Origin: Staphylococcus sp. IVB6214
GTDB taxonomy: Bacteria > Bacillota > Bacilli > Staphylococcales > Staphylococcaceae
Reading direction: 5' to 3'
Length of the DNA stretch: 64,000 nucleotides
Assembly (NCBI RefSeq): GCF_025558585.1
Contig: NZ_CP094723.1
Coordinates: 434,001 to 498,000, forward strand
The position numbers and the translations under genes were made by a program. Within the stretch, counting starts at the first letter, position 1. Every line of letters begins with the position of its first letter. Of this stretch, positions 1-7,524 are shown piece by piece. The notes beneath the pieces are model-generated. The model was not told where the DNA came from and searched no databases. It was given only the letters and a program-made list of their open reading frames with translations.

Positions 1-23
1 ACCGTTTTTTACTACGTTATCAC

Positions 24-278
24 TTATTTTTTACCGCGAAGTGCACCTAAGATAAGTGACACAACTGCGATAAAGATAATTGAGCCGATCAATGCTGGGA
101 ATACATAGATGCCACCGAATGATGGTCCCCATGCGCCTAGGAACATGCCGCCTACCCAAGAACCGAGTAAACCAGCGATAATATTACCTAAAATCCCACC
201 TGGGATATCTTTACCTAAAATTGCTCCGGCAGCCCAACCAATGAGACCACCAACTATTAACATGACAATAAAGCCCAT
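24..278 (-). CDS. GlsB/YeaQ/YmgE-family stress-response membrane protein
   Basis: Small integral membrane protein of 84 residues with three hydrophobic segments (about 1-22, 27-50 and 58-80) and the glycine-rich pattern of the transglycosylase-associated (YeaQ/YmgE) family, including GLIGWAAGAI and GNIIAGLLGSWVGG. The family is linked to general stress in Gram-positive bacteria, but its biochemical role is unknown. A strong AAAGGAGG site lies 8 bases before the ATG. It is transcribed alone on the minus strand, and a SigB-like promoter sits just upstream, which fits a stress gene. The family assignment is firm; the role is inferred. Confidence 0.9.
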   Translation of the reverse strand: MGFIVMLIVGGLIGWAAGAILGKDIPGGILGNIIAGLLGSWVGGMFLGAWGPSFGGIYVFPALIGSIIFIAVVSLILGALRGKK

Positions 279-322
279 TATAATAGCCTCCTTTGTATTT
301 AAATCTTTGTGATAATACTGAT

Positions 323-347
323 ATACCCGGTTGTCATAGATTTAATC
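323..347 (-). promoter_or_regulatory. candidate SigB promoter of the GlsB-family gene
   Basis: Read on the minus strand, GATTAA, 13 bases, then GGGTAT. The staphylococcal SigB consensus is GTTTAA, 12-15 bases, GGGTAT, so 11 of 12 hexamer bases match. It lies about 45 bases upstream of the start codon at 278. Control of a small stress-type membrane protein by the general stress sigma factor is a sensible fit but untested. Confidence 0.6.
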
Positions 348-353
348 ATTAAA

Positions 354-941
354 TTATAAAATAAATAATTTTTCTGCGTATAAGATGAAGGCGAACCCAC
401 CGTATAGCAAGATAAATATATACCAAAAAGGTGTTAGTGCAACGATGACAATCATTGCGATAAGTATGAGCAGTGTTCCTATCCAAAGTGGTTGTTTAAT
501 TTTGAGACGGCGATATAATTGGTGGAACCAAGCTGAATTGAAAGTGCTTGAAAACAACAGAATCGCACCAAATGCAAAAATAGCAGGTGCAAGATATGGG
601 ACAGACATATAGAACGACTGATCAGCTGTTTGATCTACCACAACAAGGGAGATACTTATCATAATCGTTAGTATCCCTGTCAAAAACTTTTGTTGTGTCA
701 TAACAAAAGGGTGATAGTAATGGTTTAAATAATATTGTAAAATCGTCCAGATACAATACATTAGTACAGTAAATATAGATATAAAACTAAGTTTACCCAG
801 TAAAATTAAATTAATAAAACCATTTATTGTAATAGCAAGCAAGACACTACTAAAGTGTAATGACTGAAATCGGTGTCGATATAAGTCAAAAACGAGTATA
901 GCAATTACAACGATACTATTTATAATGACAAAAGCGGCCAT
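354..941 (-). CDS. polytopic membrane protein of unknown function
   Basis: A 195-residue protein that is almost entirely hydrophobic, with about six predicted membrane spans, and short basic loops such as LYRHRF and YRRLKIKQPLW. I do not recognise a family. The start is supported by TAGGAGAATAAC just before the ATG. It stands alone on the minus strand between the stress-protein gene and another membrane-protein gene, with no clear terminator between it and the SigB-like promoter, so no operon partner suggests a role. It has no signature catalytic motif; a transporter or small sensor are both possible. Confidence 0.75.
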   Translation of the reverse strand: MAAFVIINSIVVIAILVFDLYRHRFQSLHFSSVLLAITINGFINLILLGKLSFISIFTVLMYCIWTILQYYLNHYYHPFVMTQQKFLTGILTIMISISLVVVDQTADQSFYMSVPYLAPAIFAFGAILLFSSTFNSAWFHQLYRRLKIKQPLWIGTLLILIAMIVIVALTPFWYIFILLYGGFAFILYAEKLFIL

Positions 942-1060
942 GTTATTCTCCTAACTCATTACATTTCATTTCTATATTATAACAATGTAAATATAAGTTG
1001 GCATGTAAAAAGTGGAGATAACTGGTAATAATTTTGAACATATAGATGCAATAGCGTACA

Positions 1061-1100
1061 AAAAAAGATGAAGTTTCTCGAACGGGAAACTTCATCTTTT
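1061..1100 (-). terminator. rho-independent terminator
   Basis: A 13-bp perfect stem, AAGATGAAGTTTC with its complement, around an 8-base loop, with runs of A upstream and T downstream. It sits just after the stop of the gene at 1104-1796. Confidence 0.8.
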
Positions 1101-1103
1101 ATG

Positions 1104-1796
1104 CTAATTATTAAACCAATCACTAATTTTTTGTGTGATTTCATCGAGTTTAGTATTAACGCGGTTGAGTTGTTCTTGCATCTTTTCTAGATTACCACTT
1201 TGTCGTTCATCTTCAGCATTTTGTAAGTTATCGACTGTATCGTCATATTGATTGGCAACTTGATCTGCTTTTTTGCTATCGATGTCATCTCGTAGTTCTT
1301 GAATTTGTTGTTTCAATTGATCGATTTTACTTTGAGATTCTGCATCATTGGAAGCAATGCTGTCTTGTGTGTCTTTAATTTGCTGTTGTAATTCATTATC
1401 TTTTTGTTGTAACAGTTCTTCATTTGTCACTTGATTTTGTTCTTCTGGATTCATCGTATGATCCGTATCATTTGTACATGAATTAAATAAAAACAGTGCG
1501 ATGACGAAGAGTGAGATGACCATGATAACGAGCAACCACTTATTTTTACGGTTTGTCTTTTGAAGTTCTATATCTTTTTGACGTAAATATTCATAATCTT
1601 GAGTATGTGTGTGTGGCTGTTGCGCAGTGTTTTTAATTAGAATGCCGCCAAAAATATCGTATTGTTGCTGATCGGTTAAAGTATGAATATTGAGATCAGT
1701 ATTCAGTTGATTGCGTTTGTCATAAGCGATAATCGTACCATCTTCTAAAACTTTTTCGACTCTTGGATAAACATCAGAACGTTCTCTGCGTCGCAT
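1104..1796 (-). CDS. single-pass membrane protein with extracellular coiled coil
   Basis: About 230 residues. The N-terminal 85 or so residues are soluble and cytoplasmic-like, then one membrane segment (WLLVIMVISLFVIALFLF), then a Gln/Asp/Glu-rich helical region that looks like a long coiled coil to the C terminus. The topology suggests a bitopic anchor with the coil outside, but the function is unknown. I chose the ATG at 1796 because AGGAGTG sits 5 bases upstream; an upstream ATG at 1838 lacks a ribosome site. A terminator follows the stop. I do not recognise a named family. Confidence 0.75.
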   Translation of the reverse strand: MRRRERSDVYPRVEKVLEDGTIIAYDKRNQLNTDLNIHTLTDQQQYDIFGGILIKNTAQQPHTHTQDYEYLRQKDIELQKTNRKNKWLLVIMVISLFVIALFLFNSCTNDTDHTMNPEEQNQVTNEELLQQKDNELQQQIKDTQDSIASNDAESQSKIDQLKQQIQELRDDIDSKKADQVANQYDDTVDNLQNAEDERQSGNLEKMQEQLNRVNTKLDEITQKISDWFNN

Positions 1797-1868
1797 TGTA
1801 TCACTCCTATATGTTGGAATCAGATGGGAACGGGACATAATAAATTTGTTTTCTGAGAAAGCAGTATA

Positions 1869-2003
1869 AGGTGTCCCAATGTTGTGTCAGTGTTCGAGAA
1901 GCAGGGCTTTCGGCAGAACGTCGCAATTCTCCAAAATAAAAAAGCTATTTTGATCGCTGCTCTGGTTCTGTTCAATCCCTAGACGCTTCTCTCACAACTC
2001 GTG
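1869..2003 (+). repeat. dispersed intergenic repeat, family A, copy 1
   Basis: A stretch of about 135 bp beginning GTGTCCCAAT and ending CTTCTCTCACAACTCGT. It is nearly the same, by eye about 85-90 percent, as the reverse complement of 8528-8690 and matches parts of 49626-49719 and 57214-57250. It contains an imperfect A/T-rich dyad around AAAAAAGCTATTTTG. No reading frame is conserved. It fills the gap between queE and the gene at 1104-1796. Confidence 0.8.
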
Positions 2004-2015
2004 CTACTTTCTATT

Positions 2016-2732
2016 TTACACTCCTTTAAGGTTACTCCACAACAATGTGTGTAATTGAGGTAAAACGTAAACGCGATTCAATGCTGGATTGGTCATGACA
2101 TGTTGAATTAGCCATTCATAGCGACTCAACAGCCTTTCTGTATGATGTTCAACGGTGTCTTCAAGATAAGGGTTACCAACTTGAAGATAGAATGATATGT
2201 CAGGATAACGTTCGTGTATTGTTTGTGCAAATGCTAGGTCTGCTTCATCAAATACTACTACTTTTAAACTTAATGATGTTGGTTGACATTGTGCAATGAC
2301 AGTGTCCAGCTGTGATAAATCTTGATCCATGCCTGAGCTGGGTGGCTTTGGAGAGATAGTCAAATCGTGTATTTGAGACATCCATGGTTGAAACTTTGTT
2401 CCCTGTGTTTCTAAAGCGAGTTGGATATGTTTCATTTCACATAAATCGACGAAAGCTTGCAGATTTTTAATAAGTGCAGGGTTCCCGCCTGAAATGGTTA
2501 CGTGATCAAAACAATCACCACCAATGTCGGTTAAACGTTGCCAGATTTCTTCAGCTGTCAGCATTTGAATCTCATCACGCATTGAACCATCCCATGTAAA
2601 CTTAGAGTCACACCAACTACATCGGAAGTCACATCCAGCCGTTCGCACGAACATCGTTTTGCGACCGATGACTTGGCCTTCTCCTTGAATTGTTGGGCCG
2701 AAAATTTCGAGTACAGGTATTTTCGCAGTCAT
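2016..2732 (-). CDS. queE: 7-carboxy-7-deazaguanine synthase QueE
   Basis: Radical SAM enzyme that converts 6-carboxy-tetrahydropterin into 7-carboxy-7-deazaguanine, the third step of queuosine precursor synthesis. The CxxxCxxC cluster motif is present as Cys34, Cys38 and Cys41, spaced as in QueE and preceded by the GPTIQGEG substrate loop. The length of 238 residues is usual for the family. It is the last gene of the queC-queD-queE operon; its ATG follows directly on the queD stop, with AAGGGG inside the end of queD as ribosome site. Expression should depend on the preQ1 riboswitch upstream of queC. Confidence 0.96.
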   Translation of the reverse strand: MTAKIPVLEIFGPTIQGEGQVIGRKTMFVRTAGCDFRCSWCDSKFTWDGSMRDEIQMLTAEEIWQRLTDIGGDCFDHVTISGGNPALIKNLQAFVDLCEMKHIQLALETQGTKFQPWMSQIHDLTISPKPPSSGMDQDLSQLDTVIAQCQPTSLSLKVVVFDEADLAFAQTIHERYPDISFYLQVGNPYLEDTVEHHTERLLSRYEWLIQHVMTNPALNRVYVLPQLHTLLWSNLKGV

Positions 2733-3161
2733 TTACATTTGCCCCTTCATATGTTTTGGACGATAGACAACATAACTTGATGGTGTCTCGCGTAGAAATA
2801 CTTGTAGACACTTAGGTGCGTGTGGCAATTCAGCGAGATGGTTTGCGACAATTTCATAAATAGTTTGTGCAACAACTTCAGTAGAAGGACTTTTACCTTC
2901 AAATAAAGGTAAGTCATTCAACAAGTAATGATCGAATTGATCATGAATGAGTGCTTTCAGATGACTGAAGTTGATTAAAAAGCCTGTGTCGTCAAGCGCA
3001 TCACCACCGATTGTTAGATTGACGAAATACGTATGACCATGTGTGCGCATACACTTGCCCGCTTCTGGTGCAGGGATGTAGTGTGCTGCTGAAAAGTTAA
3101 AGTCTTTATTTAATTCAAATGTGTAGGGGTGATCGATACTCGGATAAATTTGTTGCATCAT
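2733..3161 (-). CDS. queD: 6-carboxy-5,6,7,8-tetrahydropterin synthase QueD
   Basis: Makes 6-carboxy-tetrahydropterin from 7,8-dihydroneopterin triphosphate in the queuosine pathway. The zinc ligands His27, His41 and His43 and the catalytic Cys37 are visible (FSAAH, CMRTHGH). At 142 residues it is a normal-length QueD. The start overlaps the queC stop (ATGA-type coupling), and AAAGGAGG lies 9 bases before the first of two adjacent ATGs, so I kept the first. The substrate is derived from GTP and shares the pterin branch with folate synthesis, whose pab genes lie divergently next door. Confidence 0.96.
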   Translation of the reverse strand: MMQQIYPSIDHPYTFELNKDFNFSAAHYIPAPEAGKCMRTHGHTYFVNLTIGGDALDDTGFLINFSHLKALIHDQFDHYLLNDLPLFEGKSPSTEVVAQTIYEIVANHLAELPHAPKCLQVFLRETPSSYVVYRPKHMKGQM

Positions 3162-3829
3162 GATAGACGTCCTCCTTTTTCATTAAGATATTGGTCTAAA
3201 CCACGTTGTCGAAGTAGGCAAGCAGGGCATGCGCCACATCCATCAGCTACGATACCGTTATAGCATGTGAGAGTCTGATTGCGTACGTAGTCTAATACAC
3301 CCAGTTCATCACTTAGTGCCCAAGTGTCCTTTTTGTCTAACCACATTAAAGGCGTATGAATGACAAAATCTCGATCCATTGCTAAGCTCATTGTGACGTT
3401 CATTGATTTAATAAATTGGTCTCTACAATCTGGGTAACCAGAGAAGTCCGTCTCGCACACGCCAGTAATGATATGTTTGGCATTGATTTGATAAGCCAAC
3501 GCACCAGCAAATGATAAAAAGAGTAGATTGCGTGCTGGGACGAATGTGTTTGGAATATCGTCAGAAGTATCAATGGCGATATCTGATGATGTCAGAGCGT
3601 TAGGTGAAAGCTGTGACAACAGTGACATATCTAAAATGTGATGTTTTAATCCTTGATCTTCGGCAATTGATTTGGCAACTTCAATTTCTTTTGCATGACG
3701 TTGTCCATATTCAAATGTGACAAGTTCTACTTCTTTGAAATGTTTTTTAGCATAGAAAAGGCAAGTCGTACTGTCTTGACCACCGCTGAAAACAACGAGG
3801 GCTTTTTCTTGATTCAGTGCATTTGACAT
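3158..3829 (-). CDS. queC: 7-cyano-7-deazaguanine synthase QueC
   Basis: ATP-dependent enzyme that converts 7-carboxy-7-deazaguanine to preQ0. The PP-loop motif SGGQDS occupies residues 15-20 and the C-terminal zinc motif (CYNG, then CGACPAC) is complete. I start it at 3829 (MSNAL), where AAGGAGCG lies about 8 bases upstream, rather than at the in-frame ATG at 3859, giving 223 residues. First gene of the operon with queD and queE. A preQ1-I aptamer and terminator lie 200-280 bases upstream, with a dispersed repeat between the terminator and the gene. Confidence 0.96.
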   Translation of the reverse strand: MSNALNQEKALVVFSGGQDSTTCLFYAKKHFKEVELVTFEYGQRHAKEIEVAKSIAEDQGLKHHILDMSLLSQLSPNALTSSDIAIDTSDDIPNTFVPARNLLFLSFAGALAYQINAKHIITGVCETDFSGYPDCRDQFIKSMNVTMSLAMDRDFVIHTPLMWLDKKDTWALSDELGVLDYVRNQTLTCYNGIVADGCGACPACLLRQRGLDQYLNEKGGRLS

Positions 3830-3877
3830 GTTGATGTCGCTCCTTTTGATTGAGAGCATTCCGAGCGAATTAAAAAA

Positions 3878-4005
3878 GGAGACTGGGATATAATGCTTAG
3901 TTTCTCCCTTTTAAGATACAAAAATAAGTGTAATGGCAGTAAGTGTCTGAAGTGGAGATACGTTTTTACAAACTTCTAGTCACCCATGCCGGAGTCGGAC
4001 GATGG
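3878..4005 (+). repeat. dispersed intergenic repeat, family B, copy 1 (in the queC leader)
   Basis: A stretch of about 128 bp that includes ATAAGTGTAATGGCAGTAAG, GTGTCTGAAGTGGAGAT and ACTTCTAGTCACCCATGCC. The same blocks occur in the same order, in reverse complement, at 20131-20413, where an extra structured segment is inserted. It lies between the riboswitch terminator and queC, so it is part of the 5' leader of the queCDE transcript. Confidence 0.75.
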
Positions 4006-4029
4006 ACAGTTTTGGTGCTAAAAAGCATA

Positions 4030-4061
4030 AAAAAAGTCCGTCTCCATAAAAACAGACGGAA
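4030..4061 (-). terminator. riboswitch-linked terminator of queCDE
   Basis: On the minus strand TCCGTCTG, a short A/T-rich loop and AGACGGA are followed by C and seven T. It begins about 10 bases after the end of the preQ1-I aptamer, the arrangement expected for transcription attenuation when preQ1 is bound. Confidence 0.85.
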
Positions 4062-4070
4062 AAAGAAGTC

Positions 4071-4110
4071 TAGTTTTTTATAGAGGGTTGAGTATACGCT
4101 AGGAACCTCT
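4071..4110 (-). promoter_or_regulatory. preQ1-I riboswitch aptamer
   Basis: On the minus strand it begins AGAGGTTCCTAGC and continues ACCCTCTATAAAAAACTAG. This matches the short class I preQ1 aptamer: P1 stem AGAGG with CCTCT, a C-containing loop that binds the ligand, and the A-rich tail ending in CTA that folds back into the loop as a pseudoknot. It precedes queC, whose pathway makes preQ1, so product feedback is expected. The intrinsic terminator at 4030-4061 is the likely expression platform. Confidence 0.93.
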
Positions 4111-4217
4111 GAATGAATATTTTACGTTGTTAAATGTAACCTATATAATAAGAGAAATCAACTATTGAAGAAGCATGAAAAACATATTCAATTCTTTTTC
4201 TATAATGACACTCATTT

Positions 4218-4246
4218 TTGTCAATTATAGAGACATTTGTGATAAT
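4218..4246 (+). promoter_or_regulatory. candidate SigA promoter of the pab operon
   Basis: TTGTCA, 17 bases, GATAAT; five of six bases match the consensus in each hexamer. It would start transcription near 4253, about 25 bases before pabA. The divergent queCDE promoter must lie in the same intergenic stretch beyond 4110. Confidence 0.6.
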
Positions 4247-4278
4247 AGAGTTAATTCAATATAAATGAGGCAAAACTG

Positions 4279-4872
4279 ATGATAATAATGATTGATAACA
4301 AAGATTCATTTACATATAATATTGTGGATTATTTAAAGACAGAAAGTAAAAGTCATATTGAAGTCATTGATGTGGATGATGTATCTATTGAAAAGATTGC
4401 ATCATATCATCCAACAGCCATTGTGATTTCGCCAGGTCCCGGTGCGCCAACTGATTACCCGATATTACAAGATGTTTTACGCTATTTTGAAAAGCATGTT
4501 CCGATACTCGGCGTGTGTTTAGGATTTCAATTGATTGTCACTTACTACGGTGGCAAGATTGTTCATGCGCCATATCCTGTTCACGGACATACGACCCGAA
4601 TTACGCATGATGGTTCGCAGTTATTCAAAGGGCTGCCATCTGCTTTTAATGTGATGCGTTATCATTCTTTAATGGCGGATCCATCAACTATACAAGCGCC
4701 ACTCATCGTGACAGCTACCAATACAGAGCAAATGATTATGGCGGTCGCACATGAAGACTTGCCGATTTACGCTGTTCAATATCATCCAGAGTCAATTATG
4801 TCAGAGCATGGACATAGCCAGATACGAAACTTTCTTGAGAAGGTAGGGTCTATAAATGGTTGTGAAGTTTAA
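4279..4872 (+). CDS. pabA: aminodeoxychorismate synthase glutaminase subunit PabA
   Basis: Class I glutamine amidotransferase that supplies ammonia to PabB in making 4-amino-4-deoxychorismate, the precursor of p-aminobenzoate and folate. The triad is visible as Cys80 (GVCLGFQ), His169 and Glu171 (YHPES). The length of 197 residues is usual. TrpG is the close alternative, but the next gene is PabB-like and is followed by pabC, so PabA is preferred; some bacteria share one subunit between both pathways. Its 3' end overlaps pabB by 17 bases, suggesting translational coupling. Confidence 0.93.
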   Translation: MIIMIDNKDSFTYNIVDYLKTESKSHIEVIDVDDVSIEKIASYHPTAIVISPGPGAPTDYPILQDVLRYFEKHVPILGVCLGFQLIVTYYGGKIVHAPYPVHGHTTRITHDGSQLFKGLPSAFNVMRYHSLMADPSTIQAPLIVTATNTEQMIMAVAHEDLPIYAVQYHPESIMSEHGHSQIRNFLEKVGSINGCEV

Positions 4873-5995
4873 TTATACTTACTACACAGATGAACAAAAT
4901 AAAGAGACGTACCGGTATACATTTCATAACCCAGTTGTTTCATCCATTGCACACAACATTTCAGAAGTCGGACAGGTTGTTGCAGAAGCGGAACGTTTAC
5001 AACAAGCAGGTTATTACGTTGCATTGTATTTACCTTATGAAGCAGCAGCTTATTATAACGCTGACTTTCAGACATATACGCCGGAAGATGGTATCTATGC
5101 GTTATGTTATGCATTTGAATCACCGCTACAAGAAGTTATTAACACAGAGATGTTTGAACAAAAGAAGTATCCGTCATTTCGTTTTACAGAAACACCACAG
5201 ACAATTACGGATAATATTCGAGCGATACAACAGGAAATTGTTGATGGCTGGACGTATCAAGTGAACTATACGACACGGCTTGAAGCAAGTGTTTCGACGC
5301 CTATCCACGCACTTTATTCACAACTAACACAACAGGCAAACGGTAATTACACAGCGTTGATTGATACAGATGATTTGAAAATTGCGTCGATATCTCCTGA
5401 ACTGTTCTTTCAGGTTGGGTTATTCGGTCAATCAGAACGAACGGTGATGAGTAAACCGATGAAGGGGACAATGCCACGTGGTACAACACCGCAAGAAGAT
5501 CAAGAGAACTGTGAAGTGTTGGAGCGGTCAATGAAAGATCGAGCTGAGAATATTATGATTGTTGATCTGTTGCGTAACGATATAGCTCGGATTGCGCAAC
5601 AAGGAACGGTTCGTGTTGGCCCGTTGTGTGCGATTGAAGCATATCCGACGGTTTACCAAATGACAACGATGGTAATGGGAACAATCACTCATGATACGTC
5701 ATTAAACAAACTATTAGCGGCACTTTTCCCATGTGGATCCATTACCGGTGCGCCTAAGGTAAATACGATGTCAATCATTCATCGATTAGAGACAACACCA
5801 CGACATAGTTATTGCGGCACAATTGGATTACTACGTCCGGAAGGGAATGCGGTATTCAATGTCCCAATACGAACAGTTCAACAACTAGGGGATCGTTTCA
5901 TCTATGGTGTCGGTGCGGGTATCACAATTGATTCAAATCCTGAACAGGAGTACAAAGAGTTTCAAGATAAGACAAGGATTTTAAAGGGGATATAG
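4856..5995 (+). CDS. pabB: aminodeoxychorismate synthase component I PabB
   Basis: Chorismate-binding subunit that aminates chorismate to 4-amino-4-deoxychorismate using ammonia from PabA. Residues from about 120 onward show the chorismate-enzyme fold: the KPMKGT motif carries the lysine characteristic of PabB, and the CGSITGAPK and GAGITIDSNPEQEY blocks follow. At 379 residues it is shorter than the roughly 450 of E. coli PabB because the N-terminal part is reduced. ATG 4856 overlaps the end of pabA. Middle gene of pabA-pabB-pabC. Confidence 0.93.
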   Translation: MVVKFNYTYYTDEQNKETYRYTFHNPVVSSIAHNISEVGQVVAEAERLQQAGYYVALYLPYEAAAYYNADFQTYTPEDGIYALCYAFESPLQEVINTEMFEQKKYPSFRFTETPQTITDNIRAIQQEIVDGWTYQVNYTTRLEASVSTPIHALYSQLTQQANGNYTALIDTDDLKIASISPELFFQVGLFGQSERTVMSKPMKGTMPRGTTPQEDQENCEVLERSMKDRAENIMIVDLLRNDIARIAQQGTVRVGPLCAIEAYPTVYQMTTMVMGTITHDTSLNKLLAALFPCGSITGAPKVNTMSIIHRLETTPRHSYCGTIGLLRPEGNAVFNVPIRTVQQLGDRFIYGVGAGITIDSNPEQEYKEFQDKTRILKGI

Positions 5996-5997
5996 TT

Positions 5998-6600
5998 ATG
6001 CAATTATTTGAGACTATGCGGTTAGAGGCAGGTAAGATTCCACGTGAAACATATCATCTTCAACGTATGACACGTTCAGCAGAACAGTTGGGATTGCCGT
6101 TCTCTCAACACGATTGGGCGCAACGACTTACGGATGTAAAAAATACTTATACCGAACATATATATCGTTTGAAGGTCATCTTATCAGCTGAAGGAAAACT
6201 CGCAACTGAAATAGGGGCGCTGACAGACAAACCATTTTTAACTGCTTGTCTGAGAGAAATAGATGAAGAAACACCCTGTTGGCAACGAACGAACAAAACG
6301 TCTGAACGCTCACATTTGCAGCACCGTCATCAGACGGATATTGTTTTGTTCCATAATGCAGAAGGAAAACTGTTAGAGTTTGATATTGGCAATTTGGTAA
6401 TATCTAATCAAGGTGAACAACTGACACCGCGCTATGAGAACGACTTTTTATGTGGTTGTATGAGACAAGCATTGTTAGATCACGGTGAAGTTATCGAAGC
6501 AGATTTGACTGTGGAATCGTTAAAAGCAGCTATGGTAGCACAGGAAAATATATGGATGATTAATAGTTTGAGAGAATGGATGCCTGTACAATTTCGATAA
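5998..6600 (+). CDS. pabC: aminodeoxychorismate lyase PabC (short form)
   Basis: PLP fold-type IV enzyme expected to release pyruvate from 4-amino-4-deoxychorismate and yield p-aminobenzoate. It has only 200 residues, against about 270-290 for E. coli PabC; the short form is seen in staphylococci. Lys100 in NKTSER is the likely PLP lysine, and the later EFDIGNLVI block is the usual phosphate-binding region. It starts 2 bases after the pabB stop with AAGGGG upstream. The assignment rests on fold and operon position; the family also includes D-amino acid and branched-chain aminotransferases. Confidence 0.88.
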   Translation: MQLFETMRLEAGKIPRETYHLQRMTRSAEQLGLPFSQHDWAQRLTDVKNTYTEHIYRLKVILSAEGKLATEIGALTDKPFLTACLREIDEETPCWQRTNKTSERSHLQHRHQTDIVLFHNAEGKLLEFDIGNLVISNQGEQLTPRYENDFLCGCMRQALLDHGEVIEADLTVESLKAAMVAQENIWMINSLREWMPVQFR

Positions 6601-6616
6601 GGTTGAGTGAATAATA

Positions 6617-6829
6617 ATGATAATAATAGGTTATTTAATTGTATTTCTTTTGTTGATGTGGTTAGGACAAAAAATTTGTATGCGTTGTGTGCGAAATCAA
6701 CACAAAGGTTATGCATTTTTATGTATGATAATTGTTATTCTATTGCAGGCGATTGTGATTTATTATTTTGTAGGTACAATCATAGATCAAATGACGACAT
6801 TATTAAAACTGTTTTATAATGAAACGTAA
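6617..6829 (+). CDS. small two-helix membrane protein
   Basis: A 70-residue protein with two membrane segments (about 2-16 and 33-52) separated by a short basic, cysteine-containing loop. No family recognised. An equally long frame runs at 6607-6819 over the same bases; I prefer this one because it is cleanly hydrophobic, begins with ATG and ends just before the next ribosome site. The ribosome site is weak, with the nearest AAGG well upstream. It fits between pabC and pxpB on the same strand and may be co-transcribed. Confidence 0.5.
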   Translation: MIIIGYLIVFLLLMWLGQKICMRCVRNQHKGYAFLCMIIVILLQAIVIYYFVGTIIDQMTTLLKLFYNET

Positions 6830-6843
6830 ACGAGGTGGAACGA

Positions 6844-7524
6844 ATGAAAGTTTATAGTCAAGGAGACCAAGCGATTGTCGTGTCTTTACGCGATCAGGTG
6901 ACACCCACTGCGACACAGCGTTTGCTCGTATTAAGACATTATTTAATTGAACAGAATGAACCATTCATCACAGAGATTGTGCCAACAGAAACGGACATGT
7001 TGATCTCTTACGATGCGCATATGATGATGGAACAGATGGATATCGCATCGCCATTTTTATATATGAAAAACTTGATTGCACAAATTGACCTCTCAGAAGA
7101 AAAATGGAAAAAGCAACGTCGTTGTGTCAAAGTACCAATGTATTATGGCGGCGAATATGGTCCGCATTTGAATCATATTTTAACGGAGTTAGGGATATCG
7201 GAAGAAACGTTTATTCAACACCATACAATGAGTGACTATTTCGTATCAATGATGGGCTATTCACCGGGATTTCCGTATTTATCAGGTGGAGATAAGCACA
7301 TTATCGTTAATCACACAGCACCGGAAAAGCGATTTATTCCCGCTGGGTCTGTGATTTTAGAAAATAATAAATGTGGGATTACGACAACGGATACATATGA
7401 AGACTGGCTTGTGATAGGGTGGACGCCATTACAACTATTTGATCCAATGAAGAAAGATTTTGCGCTTATTTCATTAGGGGACCACGTAAAATTCGATGTG
7501 CTACAAAAAGGGCGTGACATGTGA
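6844..7524 (+). CDS. pxpB: 5-oxoprolinase subunit PxpB (KipI family)
   Basis: About 226 residues of the KipI/allophanate hydrolase subunit 1 family, with GYSPGFPYLSGGD and the late RFIPAGSV block. In B. subtilis and E. coli PxpB works with PxpC and PxpA to cleave 5-oxoproline to glutamate with ATP; the KipI name comes from inhibition of a sporulation kinase. I start at ATG 6844, behind GAGGTGG, rather than GTG 6835. It overlaps pxpC by one base. No pxpA is present in this window. Confidence 0.88.
   Translation: MKVYSQGDQAIVVSLRDQVTPTATQRLLVLRHYLIEQNEPFITEIVPTETDMLISYDAHMMMEQMDIASPFLYMKNLIAQIDLSEEKWKKQRRCVKVPMYYGGEYGPHLNHILTELGISEETFIQHHTMSDYFVSMMGYSPGFPYLSGGDKHIIVNHTAPEKRFIPAGSVILENNKCGITTTDTYEDWLVIGWTPLQLFDPMKKDFALISLGDHVKFDVLQKGRDM

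Noticed and set aside
6607..6819. Alternative 70-codon frame over the small membrane gene
   Set aside because: It begins with a run of Asn and lacks the clean hydrophobic pattern of the overlapping frame at 6617-6829.
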